From NCBI RefSeq assembly GCF_000731985.1, contig NZ_JNCS01000001.1:248001-312000 (forward strand): a stretch of 64,000 nucleotides of DNA, in the 5' to 3' direction. This DNA comes from Natrinema altunense. GTDB lineage: Archaea > Halobacteriota > Halobacteria > Halobacteriales > Natrialbaceae. Both the position numbers and the translations under genes were made by a program. The notes under the pieces were generated by a model, which saw only the letters and a program-made list of their open reading frames with translations, was not told the origin of the DNA and ran no database searches. This document shows, piece after piece, positions 35,705-45,099 of the stretch (positions are counted from its first letter, which is position 1; the number at the start of each line of letters is the position of its first letter).

Positions 35705-35869
35705 TCACGTAATCTCCCCACCATCGGTGGGTACCGGAGCGACCCGCTCCGCACCGGTCCATTGTAGTCGACGCGAACAACCTCGTTCGTGTCCGACTCC
35801 CGAATGCCCGTCGGTGAGGCGAGTACAGCGACATCCGCACTCGGGGCACTTGAATTCCCGATCTTTCAT
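35705..35869 (-). CDS. small zinc-finger protein
   Basis: 54 residues: MKDREFKCPECGCRCTRLTDG, then SGVGHERGCSRR. The CPECGC pair and the His...Cys pair are a plausible zinc site, a pattern common among small haloarchaeal zinc-finger proteins. An in-frame ATG at 35890 would add MNTPPTS. The rest is a polar tail. No partner gene in the same orientation nearby. Confidence 0.55.
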   Translation of the reverse strand: MKDREFKCPECGCRCTRLTDGHSGVGHERGCSRRLQWTGAERVAPVPTDGGEIT

Positions 35870-36110
35870 CGATGTCGGTGGAGTGTTCAAATACTGTCAG
35901 AGATCTGTTTGATGACCACTTCATGGAATCGACACCCACACTGATCGACCGATTTCTTCAAGAAATCCTCGGACTGTGCGACCGGGTAGTACATTCCGCT
36001 ACTATTCGACTTTCCAACCCCTGGTTATTCCATCTACAGGATTTCGAAACGCCGGAAAGACATAGCGAAACTGCCGTTTTAGCGTCCTACGAGAGAAAGA
36101 TCGGCCGGGA

Positions 36111-36182
36111 TGGACTCGTCGGGATTTGAACCCGAGGCCTCTTCCTTGCGAAGGAAGCGATCTACCACTGATCTACGAGCCC
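36111..36182 (-). tRNA. tRNA-Ala (anticodon CGC)
   Basis: 72 nt cloverleaf on the minus strand. Acceptor GGGCTCG pairs with CGAGTCC, the discriminator is A, the anticodon stem CTTCC/GGAAG encloses the loop TTCGCAA with anticodon CGC, and the T arm has CGGGTTCAAATCCCG. CCA is not encoded. Its 3' end faces the accessory island to the left, the usual side for tRNA-integrating elements. Confidence 0.93.
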
Positions 36183-36375
36183 TCGCCCGTTCCTAACCCC
36201 GGTTTCTATTTGTAGCTTGTGTTTCGAGGGCGGCGCGGGACACGACACCACGGGACCGGGGCTCGAGGCGGACACTCACCGGCCGTCGATCGAACGACTA
36301 CGAGTGCGTCGCGTCCGAGTCCGGTGACGTGGCGGTCACCGAGTGGCCGAGTATCCCGGTCGTCAGCACCGGGTC

Positions 36376-37068
36376 TCAACCGCCCACGGAGTCCGACCGA
36401 GCGCTCGAGCCGACGGCGAGGACGCGAGCGCGTCCGCCGACGGCCCCAACCAGGAAGCCGGCGAAGTGGGCGATCAGCGCGACGCCGGGCGAGGCAGTCG
36501 CGAGGGTGACCGCGGTCGCGAGCCCGAGAAAGACGAGGACCGCGAGCCACTGTGGCACCTCGATGAACGAGGCCAGCCCCGTCGAGAGCCGGTTCGACGC
36601 GACGAGATAGCCGAGTAGGGCGAAGACGGCACCGCTGGCCCCGAGGACGGCCGTCGGTGCGACGGGGACGAACGGCATCGAGGCGAAGACGCCGGTCAGA
36701 GCGACCTGGGCAACCCCGGCAATCGCGCCCGTAATCGCGAAAAAGGCGTGAAAGCGCCACCGCGTCGTGGCCCGCGCGACCGGCCAGCCGAAGACGAGCA
36801 ACGCGAGGGCGTTCGAGACGAGATGGCCCAACCCACTGTGGGCGTAGACGCTCGTCACGATCGTCCACGGGTTCGTCGTCAACGGCGGCGCGAGGACGAA
36901 GAACGTGCCCATCACACCCGCGAACGCGGTGATCCCCTGGGCAGCGAAGACGACCGCGAAGACGACGAGTACCTCGAGTAGGGGGCTGCTCGAGCCCGCG
37001 TCCGACCGGTCTCGTCCGGGATCGGACCGGGCGTCGGACCCCGACGGTGATCGCGAGTGTCTCGCCAT
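36376..37068 (-). CDS. rhomboid family intramembrane serine protease
   Basis: 230-residue membrane protease with six or so helices. Catalytic GASG (Ser145) and His201 (AHFAGFLVG) form the dyad, and the His77/His82/Asn86 pattern HSGLGHLVSNAL is the oxyanion-side signature. The first 28 residues are a polar, Arg/Ser/Asp-rich cytosolic tail. The start at 37068 (MARHSRSP) is chosen over 37107. It lies between the tRNA and the S10/EF-1alpha genes. Confidence 0.88.
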   Translation of the reverse strand: MARHSRSPSGSDARSDPGRDRSDAGSSSPLLEVLVVFAVVFAAQGITAFAGVMGTFFVLAPPLTTNPWTIVTSVYAHSGLGHLVSNALALLVFGWPVARATTRWRFHAFFAITGAIAGVAQVALTGVFASMPFVPVAPTAVLGASGAVFALLGYLVASNRLSTGLASFIEVPQWLAVLVFLGLATAVTLATASPGVALIAHFAGFLVGAVGGRARVLAVGSSARSDSVGG

Positions 37069-37302
37069 ACGGGTGGCTGCGACGGCGAGCGACAAAAGTC
37101 CCGGCACTTACTGGACGGGGGCGCGCAGTCGACGGCACTCGAGGAGTGTGGGGGTGCTCGGTGATGCCGGGGTAGCCGGTGGCCACCCACGACTCTCGCA
37201 CGTTCGACGCGTTTCGCTACGCTACTGGAACGCGTTCGACGGCCGCAAAAACGGGGAAATAGCTCGAATTCGGCTCGTGATCGAACCGGCCTCGATGAAC
37301 GC

Positions 37303-37611
37303 TTAGTCTTCGAGGACGATTTCGATCGAAACGTCGTTTGGCACCTGAATGCGCATGAGCTGTCGGAGTGCGCGTTCGTCGGCGTCCAGATCGATCAGGC
37401 GCTTGTGGACGCGCATCTCCCAGTGCTCCCACGTCGCAGTGCCCTCGCCGTCAGGCGACTTCCGGGTCGGCACCTCGAGAGTCTTCGTCGGCAGCGGGAT
37501 CGGCCCGCTCAGGTTGACGCCGGTGTTGTTCGCAATCTCGCGGACGTCGTCGCAGATGTCGTCGAGGTCGTCTGGACTCGTGCCCGCGAGTCGAACGCGT
37601 GCCTGCTGCAT
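37303..37611 (-). CDS. rps10: 30S ribosomal protein S10 (uS10)
   Basis: 102-residue ribosomal protein. Recognisable by [49 protein letters not shown] and [42 protein letters not shown]. It begins directly after the EF-1alpha stop and is cotranscribed with it, as in most archaea. Confidence 0.96.
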   Translation of the reverse strand: MQQARVRLAGTSPDDLDDICDDVREIANNTGVNLSGPIPLPTKTLEVPTRKSPDGEGTATWEHWEMRVHKRLIDLDADERALRQLMRIQVPNDVSIEIVLED

Positions 37612-38874
37612 TTATTTCTCGTTGACGTCGAGGACCTTGCCAGCTGCGATGGTCTGACCCATGTCGCGGATGGCGAAGCTCCCGAGTTCGGGAATCTCGC
37701 TGGACGGCTCGATGCTGAGGGGCTTTTGCGGTCGGATGGTGACCACAGCAGCGTCGCCCGACTGGATGAAGTCGGGGTTCTCCTCGGCGACCTCGCCGCT
37801 CGAGGGGTCCATCTTCTTGTCGATGGATTCGATCGTACAGGCGACCTGTGCGGTGTGGGCGTGGAAGACCGGGGTGTAGCCGGCCGTGATCACGCTGGGG
37901 TGTTGCATGACGACGATCTGTGCCTGGAACGTCTCGGCGACGCTTGGCGGATCGTCGGCGGGGCCACAGACGTCACCGCGGCGGATGTCGTCCTTACCGA
38001 TGCCGCGGACGTTGAATCCGACGTTGTCGCCGGGTTCTGCCTTGGGCACCTCTTCGTGGTGCATCTCGATCGTCTTGACCTCGCCGCCCACGTCGCTGGG
38101 CTGGAAGGAGACGTTGTCGCCGGTGTTCAGGAGACCGGTCTCGATACGTCCGACGGGGACGGTACCGATACCGGAGATGGTGTAGACGTCCTGAATCGGG
38201 AGTCGGAGCGGCGCGTCCGTCGGCGGCTCCGGCTCGGGCAGGTCGTTCAGGGCCTCGAGCAGGATTTCGCCGTCGTACCACGGCGTGTTGTCGGACTCCT
38301 CGGCGATGTTGTCGCCTTCGAACGCCGAGATCGGGATGAACGAGGCGTCCTCGGTGTTGAACTGGACCTGCTTGAGCAGCTGGTTGACCTCTTCGACGAC
38401 CTCGTCGTACGTCGACTCCTCGTAGTCGACGATGTCCATCTTGTTGATGCCGATGATGAGCTCGTCGATACCGAGGGTTCGAGCCAGGAAGACGTGCTCC
38501 TGGGTCTGGGGCGCGACACCGTCGTCAGCGGCGACGACGAGGACGGCGTTGTCCGCCTGGGATGCGCCCGTGATCATGTTCTTCACGAAGTCGCGGTGAC
38601 CCGGACAGTCGACGATTGTGAAGTCGTAGGCGTCCGTAGAGAACTCCTGGTGGGCGATGTCGATGGTGACACCACGCTCTCGCTCCTCGGCGAGGTTGTC
38701 CATGACGTAGGCGAACTCGAAGCCACCCTTGCCCTTCTCTTCTGCTTCTTCGCGGTGCTGTTCGATGACGTGCTCGGGTACGCTCCCCGTCTCGTAGAGG
38801 AGTCGTCCCACGAGCGTACTCTTCCCGTGGTCAACGTGACCGATGATGGCCAGGTTCTGGTGTTGGTCGCTCAT
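37612..38874 (-). CDS. tuf: translation elongation factor EF-1alpha
   Basis: 420-residue GTPase that brings aminoacyl-tRNA to the ribosome. G1 [10 protein letters not shown]3 DCPGH, G4 NKMD, with effector-loop region [15 protein letters not shown]. Beta-barrel domains II and III follow ([36 protein letters not shown]). Codon choice is even more GC3-regular than neighbours, as expected for high expression. First gene of an operon with S10. Confidence 0.97.
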   Translation of the reverse strand: MSDQHQNLAIIGHVDHGKSTLVGRLLYETGSVPEHVIEQHREEAEEKGKGGFEFAYVMDNLAEERERGVTIDIAHQEFSTDAYDFTIVDCPGHRDFVKNMITGASQADNAVLVVAADDGVAPQTQEHVFLARTLGIDELIIGINKMDIVDYEESTYDEVVEEVNQLLKQVQFNTEDASFIPISAFEGDNIAEESDNTPWYDGEILLEALNDLPEPEPPTDAPLRLPIQDVYTISGIGTVPVGRIETGLLNTGDNVSFQPSDVGGEVKTIEMHHEEVPKAEPGDNVGFNVRGIGKDDIRRGDVCGPADDPPSVAETFQAQIVVMQHPSVITAGYTPVFHAHTAQVACTIESIDKKMDPSSGEVAEENPDFIQSGDAAVVTIRPQKPLSIEPSSEIPELGSFAIRDMGQTIAAGKVLDVNEK

Positions 38875-39247
38875 TGTTGTAGCTCACGCGCAGAGGCGCT
38901 TATATCGGTCCCTTTGGCTCGTTGCGGTTAAAACCATTTCGAAAGCGTATTCTCCCCATCCCGACGCCGTCTTGCGGTTTGGCTAGCATTCACACGACAC
39001 GGAACGTCCGAAAGACGGCAACTGCCGGTGAGAAGCCGGTCCGAGAAGCGGTGAGACCCCGCCGAAGAGCACCGAAATGCCGACGCGCACACGTCGATTG
39101 TCTCAACCACTGGAGCAGACCGGCGGCGGAGGTTCACCGTTCGACGACATCGGTCCGGACCCTTCGGCCACACGGCGATGAGACGGAGAAGAGTGGGAGT
39201 CAACCGAGACGAAAACGGGAGCCGATCACGGACGCAGCTGACCGATC
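38875..39247. other. intergenic region between EF-1alpha and homoserine dehydrogenase
   Basis: 373 bases. The part near EF-1alpha holds its promoter. The rest contains only short Arg-rich frames and no visible RNA gene or repeat. Confidence 0.5.
38897..38910 (-). promoter_or_regulatory. promoter of EF-1alpha/S10
   Basis: On the minus strand GACCGATATAAG: TATA core at 38900-38906, preceded by purine/C bases of a BRE, 26-31 bases before the ATG at 38874. Near-leaderless spacing. Confidence 0.6.
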
Positions 39248-40195
39248 TCACAGCGGCGGCAGCCGACCGACATCCGAGAGCACTGCCGTCGCGGTCTCCG
39301 GGCCCCCGGCACCGCGGCCGCTCGAGTGGAGCGAGCCGGCGTGTCGCGTCTCGATCTGGACGATGTTCCGCGTGCCGGTCACGGCCAGCGCGCCGTTTTC
39401 GGGGACGAGCCGCGGGCCGACGCGGACGCCGTCGCGGGTCGCCTCGCCGATGAGGCGGATCGTCCGGCCGTCTTCGGCGGCGAGATCGAGCGCACTGCCG
39501 GGGATCGACTGGATGCCCTCGACCGTCGCGTCCGCCAGCGAAAAGCCGCCGTCGGCCAGCACGTTCGCGAGGATGACGAACTTGAGTGCGGCGTCGGTGC
39601 CGTCGACGTCGAACGTCGGATCGGCCTCGGCGACGCCGAGGTCCTGTGCCTCCCCGAGGACGTGTTCGTAGTCCAGCCCCTCGGCGGCCATCCGAGTGAG
39701 GATGAAGTTCGCGGTGCCGTTGAGCACGCCCCGGACCGCGGTGACGGCCTGTGGCGTGCAGTCCTCGATCGTCGAGAGTACCGGAATCGCACCGCCGACG
39801 GTCGCCTCGAAGCGGATCGAACCCGCACTGTCGGCCTCGAGCGCGCGGAGTTCCTCGTAGCGCTCGGCGACCGGACCCTTGTTCGCCAGCACGACGTGGC
39901 GGTCGGCCTCGAGCGCGCGTTTCACGTGCGTGAAGCCGGGTTCGGCGTCGCCGAGCGTCGTCGGCGTCGCCTCGACGAGCACGTCGTAGTCGGTGTCGAA
40001 GACATCGTCGGGGCTGGCGGTCCCGAGGGTCTCGCCGCCGGCTTTGCGCTCGAGGATGTCGTCGACGGCAATCCCGTCGGGATCGACCACGGCAGACGTG
40101 GAATCGGCGAGGGCGACGACCTCGTGGTCGTACTCGCCGGCGAGGTCGGCGACCGAGCGGCCGACGTCGCCGGCACCGAGGATCGCGAGTCGCAT
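39248..40195 (-). CDS. hom: homoserine dehydrogenase
   Basis: 315-residue NAD(P)-dependent enzyme converting aspartate semialdehyde to homoserine in threonine/methionine synthesis. N-terminal LAILGAGDVGRSVADLA nucleotide fold, VVLANKGPVAERYEEL, NGTANFILTRMAAEG and AEADPTFDVDGTDAALKFVILAN with the catalytic Lys. It lacks the ACT domain of bacterial enzymes; instead an ACT protein is encoded by the overlapping upstream gene (stop and start share TGATG). Confidence 0.93.
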   Translation of the reverse strand: MRLAILGAGDVGRSVADLAGEYDHEVVALADSTSAVVDPDGIAVDDILERKAGGETLGTASPDDVFDTDYDVLVEATPTTLGDAEPGFTHVKRALEADRHVVLANKGPVAERYEELRALEADSAGSIRFEATVGGAIPVLSTIEDCTPQAVTAVRGVLNGTANFILTRMAAEGLDYEHVLGEAQDLGVAEADPTFDVDGTDAALKFVILANVLADGGFSLADATVEGIQSIPGSALDLAAEDGRTIRLIGEATRDGVRVGPRLVPENGALAVTGTRNIVQIETRHAGSLHSSGRGAGGPETATAVLSDVGRLPPL

Positions 40196-40773
40196 CAGGC
40201 CTCACCTCCGAGCAGGGGTTCGACGACGGTCAGGTCCTTGTCGGTCCCGATCGATCGGATGGCCGCGAGCACGTCCCCGGAGCGACCGGAGTCGATCGCG
40301 AGCCGCGCACGCGCACTCGAGATTCCATTGGTTCCCTCGGGTGCAGCCAAGGAGAGGTCCTGGACGACGGCGTCGGCCTCGTCCTCGATCCGCGAGAGGG
40401 TATTCGAGAGGTCGGTTTCGACGAGGTTGCCGACCAGCACGACGCTGACCGCTTCGCCGTAGTGCTCCGCGCCGGCCTGGATGATATTCACGCCGGCGTC
40501 GCGGAGCCCCTCGACCACGTCGTCGAACCGATCCGGCGGACACTCGAGGTCGACCTCGACGGGGATGTGTCCGCGGGGCGTGATATTGCCGCGCTCGTGG
40601 TGAATGCTCAACAGGTTCCCGCCGTTGTCGGCGATCGGGGCGAGCGCACGGAGCAACTCGCCGGGTTCGTCGACGAGTTCGAGCCGGACGGTATAGGCAC
40701 GGAGGCCGCCGTCGGTCTCGGCGTCGGGGTCGGCCTCGTCGCCGGACTCCGGCGCGTTACCCATCGCCGACAC
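40195..40773 (-). CDS. ACT domain amino acid-binding regulatory protein
   Basis: 192 residues. An acidic 25-residue tail is followed by an ACT domain: YTVRLELVDEPGELLRALAPIADNGGNLLSIHHERG, with a second beta-alpha half (VPVEVDLECP-like stretch, GLRDAGVNIIQAG, AVSVVLVGNLVETDLSNTLSRIED). It overlaps hom, so it probably acts as the detachable feedback-sensing subunit of homoserine dehydrogenase; that is inferred from context. A start at 40764 (MGNAPE) is also possible. Confidence 0.85.
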   Translation of the reverse strand: MSAMGNAPESGDEADPDAETDGGLRAYTVRLELVDEPGELLRALAPIADNGGNLLSIHHERGNITPRGHIPVEVDLECPPDRFDDVVEGLRDAGVNIIQAGAEHYGEAVSVVLVGNLVETDLSNTLSRIEDEADAVVQDLSLAAPEGTNGISSARARLAIDSGRSGDVLAAIRSIGTDKDLTVVEPLLGGEA

Positions 40774-40917
40774 CTCCCGCCTGTAGGCGTCTACTCGTCA
40801 TGATATCTAATGTCCGTAGTGGGCGCGTAAAAGAATATAGGACTTCCCAAAACTAACCGCCCCTGTCAACAAGGACCACGCGGCTCGGGATGTCCGGACC
40901 GATGCAACGCGAGGGAC

Positions 40918-41283
40918 TCAGAGGTGATCCTTCCCCGGATTTGACGAGCCCCAGTCGCCGCGGCCGCCTTCGGTCCGGTCGACGCCCATGATCGATTCGG
41001 GCTGGTCGGGCCCGCCGAGGCTGTCTCGCGCGTCGGGGACTCGGACGGTGACCTCGTCGATCTCGGGCCACGTGATGAGTTCGGCCTCGATGTTGCCGGT
41101 CGTCACGTCGCTGACCGAACAGCCCGAACAGCCGCCGCCGAGTTCGATGATGACCTCGCCGGTGTCGGGGTCGGCCGCCCGCACCGCGCTGGTCCCCCCG
41201 TGCATCTGGATAATCGGCATCTCCCGGGCCATCCACTGCTCGACGCGTTCCTTCAGGGACGGGTCGTCCGCGGAATCAGTCAT
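40918..41283 (-). CDS. NifU-like iron-sulfur scaffold protein
   Basis: 121 residues: RVEQWMAREMPIIQMHGGTSAVRAADPDTGEVIIELGGGCSGCSVSDVTTGNIEAELITWPEIDEVTVRVPD. The CSGC pair is the NifU C-terminal Fe-S site. Provides or carries Fe-S clusters. A polar Gly/Asp-rich tail follows. It is a single gene between the ACT gene and the LVIVD protein. Confidence 0.88.
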   Translation of the reverse strand: MTDSADDPSLKERVEQWMAREMPIIQMHGGTSAVRAADPDTGEVIIELGGGCSGCSVSDVTTGNIEAELITWPEIDEVTVRVPDARDSLGGPDQPESIMGVDRTEGGRGDWGSSNPGKDHL

Positions 41284-41343
41284 AGGTCGTGCTAGACGCT
41301 CGAGCGGGGAATAAGTTGGGTCACACGTCCGAATACCGTCGAA

Positions 41344-42819
41344 TTAATCCTGAACGTTTTCGCGGCGGCGCAGCCACTCGAGGGCGACCCCGCCACCGAC
41401 GAGGCCGGCGATGCCGGTGAAGCCGGGGATCGAGTCGCCGGCGTCCCCGGTCCCGTCGGAGTCGCGGTCGGCGTCGACATCGGTCCCGTTCCCGGTCGCC
41501 TCGGTGTCGTTGTCCCCCCAGTCCTCGGGGGCCTGAATCGAAGGCGGGTCGGCCTGTTCGCCGGCTTCGATCGGGAACGTGTAGAGTGCCCCGTCGAGCG
41601 ACGCGTTCGAGATCGCCTCCGTACTGCTCGCGAGGAACGTTTCCCCGGGGTCGACGACGCGTGCGGTCCAGAACCCCGTCCGTTCGGGGTCGCGCCACCA
41701 GGCGACCCGTTCGGGAGCGGTCGGGTCGGAAACGTCGTGTATCTTGACGCCCGCTCGGTACCACGAGGAGTAGAGGTGTCCGTCGCGGAGTTCGAAGTTG
41801 TGCGACGTGGTCCACATGCCGCCCCTGCGGGACTCGTCGGTCGTCCGCGTCGGATCGATCGACCCCCGGTGTGTCGGGCGAGCGGGATCGCTCACGTCGT
41901 AGAGGTCGATCCCGCCCGGGCGGTCGGGGTCCGCCCCGCCGGTGGCCCAGGCCTCCCGGCCGACCGCCAGCAGGTCCCCCGCGTCGTCGACCATCGCGTA
42001 ATGGTCGTTGCCGGGCAGTCCGTAGACGGCCTCGGGCGGGTCGTCGATCCGGCGTTGGTCCGCGAGGGAGGTCGTTCGAACGTGTGAAACGTAGCTGGGA
42101 TCGGTCGGGTCGCTGACGTCGACCAGATAGGTCCCGGCGTTCCAGAAGGGGAGATAGGCGATGTCGTCGTGGACGGAGATATCGTGCAAGTAGCGAGCGA
42201 GCCAGAAGATGTCCCCCCACCCGGGTTCGTGGTCCAGCAGGGACCAGTAGCCGAGTTGCGTGATTTCGTCGCCGCCGACGTCGAGGATCACGAGCGAGTT
42301 CCGGTCCACCGTGTTGGCGGGGACGAACAGCAACTCATCCTCGAGATAGCAGTTGTGGACATGGTAGCCGGTTTCGTACGCGCCGGTCGGGACGGGGGCG
42401 GCGGGATCGCTCACGTCGTAGCAGCGAACCCCCAGATACTGGTCGCCCGAGTTGATCGGGCTCACGGACTCGGCGGGGCCGGCGACGACGAGGCGGTCGC
42501 CGTCGACGGCCAGATCGAGGAGGTTCGTCAGCGGGCTCCCGTCGATTTCGACATCGCGTTCCTCGGCGAGCACCGTCGGCTCGGTGGGATCGCTGACGTC
42601 GACGGTGACGAAACCGGTCGTCGCGGCGACGTACGCGATCTCGCCGTGATCGCCGACGACGGCCTCCGCGGCGTTGTCGATCGGAACGCGGCCGAGCGGT
42701 TCGTAGCCGGCCGACTGTCGGGCCACGGCGGCGCTCGGACGGGACGCCGCGAGGCCGCCCGGCAAGGACAGGGCGAGACCGGCGGCCCCACTCCGCTCGA
42801 GGAACGCTCTCCGTTCCAT
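41344..42819 (-). CDS. Tat-exported LVIVD-repeat protein with PGF-CTERM-like tail
   Basis: 491-residue secreted protein. The N-terminus MERRAFLERSGAAGLALSL is a Tat signal (RRAFLE). The body is a beta-propeller of repeats carrying YDVSDPAAP, VDVSDPTDPS, YDVSDPARP and HDVSDPTAP (LVIVD/choice-of-anchor type). A Thr/Asp-rich linker leads to IPGFTGIAGLVGGGVALEWLRRR, which fits the PGF-CTERM archaeosortase signal. It should end up lipid-anchored on the cell surface. The start at 42819 is set by the Tat motif. Function unknown. Confidence 0.85.
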   Translation of the reverse strand: MERRAFLERSGAAGLALSLPGGLAASRPSAAVARQSAGYEPLGRVPIDNAAEAVVGDHGEIAYVAATTGFVTVDVSDPTEPTVLAEERDVEIDGSPLTNLLDLAVDGDRLVVAGPAESVSPINSGDQYLGVRCYDVSDPAAPVPTGAYETGYHVHNCYLEDELLFVPANTVDRNSLVILDVGGDEITQLGYWSLLDHEPGWGDIFWLARYLHDISVHDDIAYLPFWNAGTYLVDVSDPTDPSYVSHVRTTSLADQRRIDDPPEAVYGLPGNDHYAMVDDAGDLLAVGREAWATGGADPDRPGGIDLYDVSDPARPTHRGSIDPTRTTDESRRGGMWTTSHNFELRDGHLYSSWYRAGVKIHDVSDPTAPERVAWWRDPERTGFWTARVVDPGETFLASSTEAISNASLDGALYTFPIEAGEQADPPSIQAPEDWGDNDTEATGNGTDVDADRDSDGTGDAGDSIPGFTGIAGLVGGGVALEWLRRRENVQD

Positions 42820-42896
42820 ACGCAACACAGCCGGACGCAGCCACATAGAAGTAGTTACTCGCGGCGCGTCCGCCTCTCGTGCCGCGTGCCGGACGG

Positions 42897-43874
42897 TCAG
42901 CCCCGTAGCCGTCGTCGATCCCCGGTTCCTTCGGTCAGGGCGCTCGCCAGCGCGCCTTCGAGGACGACGTCGTCGCCGTGGTCCGTGACGCGGATTTCGG
43001 GGACGTTCGTCATCACCATCTCCGAGACGCGCTCGCGGATGGGGTCGACGACGAGGTCCTCGTTGTGCAGTGCGACCGCGCCGCCGAAGGAGACCACGAT
43101 CGGGGCGAAGGCGTGGACGACGTTGGTCACGCCGATGGCGTTCCAGTGGGCGAGTTGCTCGATGACGTAATCGGCCAGTTCGTCCTCGCCCGCGAGCTCG
43201 AAGACGTCCTTCGCAGTGAAGTCGAGGTCCTCGAGCGGCAGGGCCGTCGATATCGTCGGATCGTCCTCGGCGAGCAGTCGAGCGTAGTCGGGGATGGCGT
43301 TGCCGGAGCAGTAGGCCTCCCAGTGGCCGTCGCGGCCGCAGCCACAGGTCAGGCGGCCCTGCGGGTCGACGACGTAGTGGCCGACCTCGCCGGCGTTGCC
43401 GTCCCAGCCGCTCATCACGGCCCCATCACAGCAGACGCCGGCACCGATCCCCGAGGAGATGGTTATGTAGGCCATGTCGTCCGGGTTGCTGGCGGCGTGA
43501 AAGCGTTCGCCGATGACGCCCGCGGTGGTGTCGTTGTGGAGATGGACGTCCTCGCTGTCGATCAGTTTCGCGATCGGTCCCGTCAGCGGGATCCGGTCGA
43601 TAGAGTCGGGGAGGTTGGCGGGATCGATCACCGCTCCCTCCGCGAGGTCGAACGGACCGATCGAGCCGATGCCGGTCGCGGCGATGCGCTCGGGATCGAT
43701 CCCGGCGTCGACGCACGCCTCGCGAAGCGTTCGAAGGACACCTTCCGTCACGTCGATACCCGTCGGCCCGCGTGGCGTGGATCGGCGACTCACGCCGATC
43801 GTCGTCCCGTCGGCCTCGGCAACGATGGCCCGGACGTTGGTCGCGCCGAGATCGACGCCCGCATAGTAAACCAT
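42897..43874 (-). CDS. ROK family glucokinase
   Basis: 325-residue sugar kinase. DLGATNVRA phosphate loop, HNDTTAGVIGERFHAASN, ISSGIGAGVCCDGAVMSGWDGNAGEVGHY (catalytic Asp and the ROK His), and the zinc site CGCGRDGHWEAYCSG. Glucokinase is the established role of close haloarchaeal ROK proteins, which feed glucose into the semi-phosphorylated ED route; other hexoses remain possible. The start at 43874 (MVYYAGVD) puts the phosphate loop at residue 8. Confidence 0.88.
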   Translation of the reverse strand: MVYYAGVDLGATNVRAIVAEADGTTIGVSRRSTPRGPTGIDVTEGVLRTLREACVDAGIDPERIAATGIGSIGPFDLAEGAVIDPANLPDSIDRIPLTGPIAKLIDSEDVHLHNDTTAGVIGERFHAASNPDDMAYITISSGIGAGVCCDGAVMSGWDGNAGEVGHYVVDPQGRLTCGCGRDGHWEAYCSGNAIPDYARLLAEDDPTISTALPLEDLDFTAKDVFELAGEDELADYVIEQLAHWNAIGVTNVVHAFAPIVVSFGGAVALHNEDLVVDPIRERVSEMVMTNVPEIRVTDHGDDVVLEGALASALTEGTGDRRRLRG

Positions 43875-44021
43875 GCTGTCTAGGGGACGACTGCGGCCGT
43901 ACTTAACTACCCAGATTGTACTCGACAACGAGTTGCGATTTCGATACGTTACGGATCGGGAACCGATCGGCAGCGAGCCGTCGGCGACACATGTATGATA
44001 GCATGCACCATAGTTCGACGT

Positions 44022-44456
44022 ATGGGTACCGACGACACCTGGCCGACCGCGGAGTCGTCCGCCGAACCGGAACCGACGCTGTCCGACGCGGAACGTGAAG
44101 CGCTCCACGAGGTCGAACTCGGCCTCGAGTGGGTCCAGCGTGCACAGGGTTGTCTGCTCGAGTTCCACCACGCGACGGGCCACGGAATGGATCACCTCTA
44201 TCGGGCCGAGGAGTTGCTCAGGGCGGCCGGTCACGACGAGTTCGCGGACGCGATTCGGACCGACCTGCTCCCCCACGGCGTCGTCGACGAGGACCGCTGG
44301 TCCTACGACGTCGTCGAGAACTTTCAGGAGACGTTGCTGGCGGAGACCCGATCGCTCGAGCGGCGGATCCGTCGGGACCTGGCCGACGGCGAACGACACG
44401 TTCGCGAGCGCCGACAGGAGCGGGCGTGGAAGCGACGCGCCGACGAACGGGAGTGA
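44022..44456 (+). CDS. acidic helical protein, unknown
   Basis: 144 residues. After a disordered acidic start (MGTDDTWPTAESSAEPEP) come long helices: EREALHEVELGLEWVQRAQGCLLEFHHATGHGMDHLYRAEELLRAAG, then ENFQETLLAETRSLERRIRRDLADGERHVRERRQERAW, a basic/acidic coil. Several His (HHATGHGMDH) could bind metal. Not recognised; appears restricted to haloarchaea by style. The start at 44022 is chosen over 43995 because the extra residues look non-coding. Confidence 0.65.
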   Translation: MGTDDTWPTAESSAEPEPTLSDAEREALHEVELGLEWVQRAQGCLLEFHHATGHGMDHLYRAEELLRAAGHDEFADAIRTDLLPHGVVDEDRWSYDVVENFQETLLAETRSLERRIRRDLADGERHVRERRQERAWKRRADERE

Positions 44457-44512
44457 GAGAACCACGGCGACGGGAACCGGAGAACGCAGGGCCCGACCGC
44501 GTCGGGTCGGCG

Positions 44513-44977
44513 CTAGTCCATCACGTCGAGGTCGCGGAAGTAGGTGACCGGGCAGGGCGCTTGCAGAATGATCTCCTGTGAGACGGAGCCGAGGACGGCC
44601 TTTTCCGCGGGCGAGCGTCGGCGACCGCCGACGATCATGCGGTCCGCGTCGATGTCGATCGCCATGTCGACGACCTTCGTGCTGACTTCGCCGAGCGCGC
44701 CCTTGATTTCGTACTCGACGCCGGCCTCCTCGAAGCGGTCGGCCAGTTCGGGAACCGGTGCGCGCTGGGCGGCGACCGCGTTCGGATCGACGTCGTCGAC
44801 GCGGGCGTCGAACCCGAGGTCGTCGTGGACGTCCTCGTACTCCTCTTCGGTGAAGGCGTGCCCGATCACGACGGTCGCCTCGAGCGGTGCGGCGATCTCG
44901 AGGGTCGTTTCGGCGAGTTCCGGCGCACGCACTGCGTCCATCGGTCCGACGGCGAGAAGTACCGTATCGATTGCCAT
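44513..44977 (-). CDS. universal stress protein A family
   Basis: 154 residues, Usp fold: MAIDTVLLAVGPMDAVRAPELAETTLEIAAPLEATVVIGHAF, ending IDADRMIVGGRRRSPAEKAVLGSVSQEIILQAPCPVTYF. The ATP motif G-2x-G-9x-G-S is kept as GGRRRSPAEKAVLGS, with the first Gly pair changed. Tandem paralogue of the next gene, about 120 bases apart. Confidence 0.92.
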   Translation of the reverse strand: MAIDTVLLAVGPMDAVRAPELAETTLEIAAPLEATVVIGHAFTEEEYEDVHDDLGFDARVDDVDPNAVAAQRAPVPELADRFEEAGVEYEIKGALGEVSTKVVDMAIDIDADRMIVGGRRRSPAEKAVLGSVSQEIILQAPCPVTYFRDLDVMD

Positions 44978-45099
44978 ACCGTCACAGTGGTTGTGCCATC
45001 CGCTTAAGTATTCTCGTCGTTGCAGTATTGCGGAAACAACGCTTCCGGGGCAGTGAAGCCGCTCTCCCGACGGCTCGGCGGACGAAGGCACTGCACGGC

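Noticed and set aside
36206-37201. Open frame overlapping the rhomboid gene in another minus-strand frame
   Set aside because: Starts with a protein-like MRESWVATGYPG but soon turns Arg/Pro-rich; the rhomboid frame carries all catalytic motifs.
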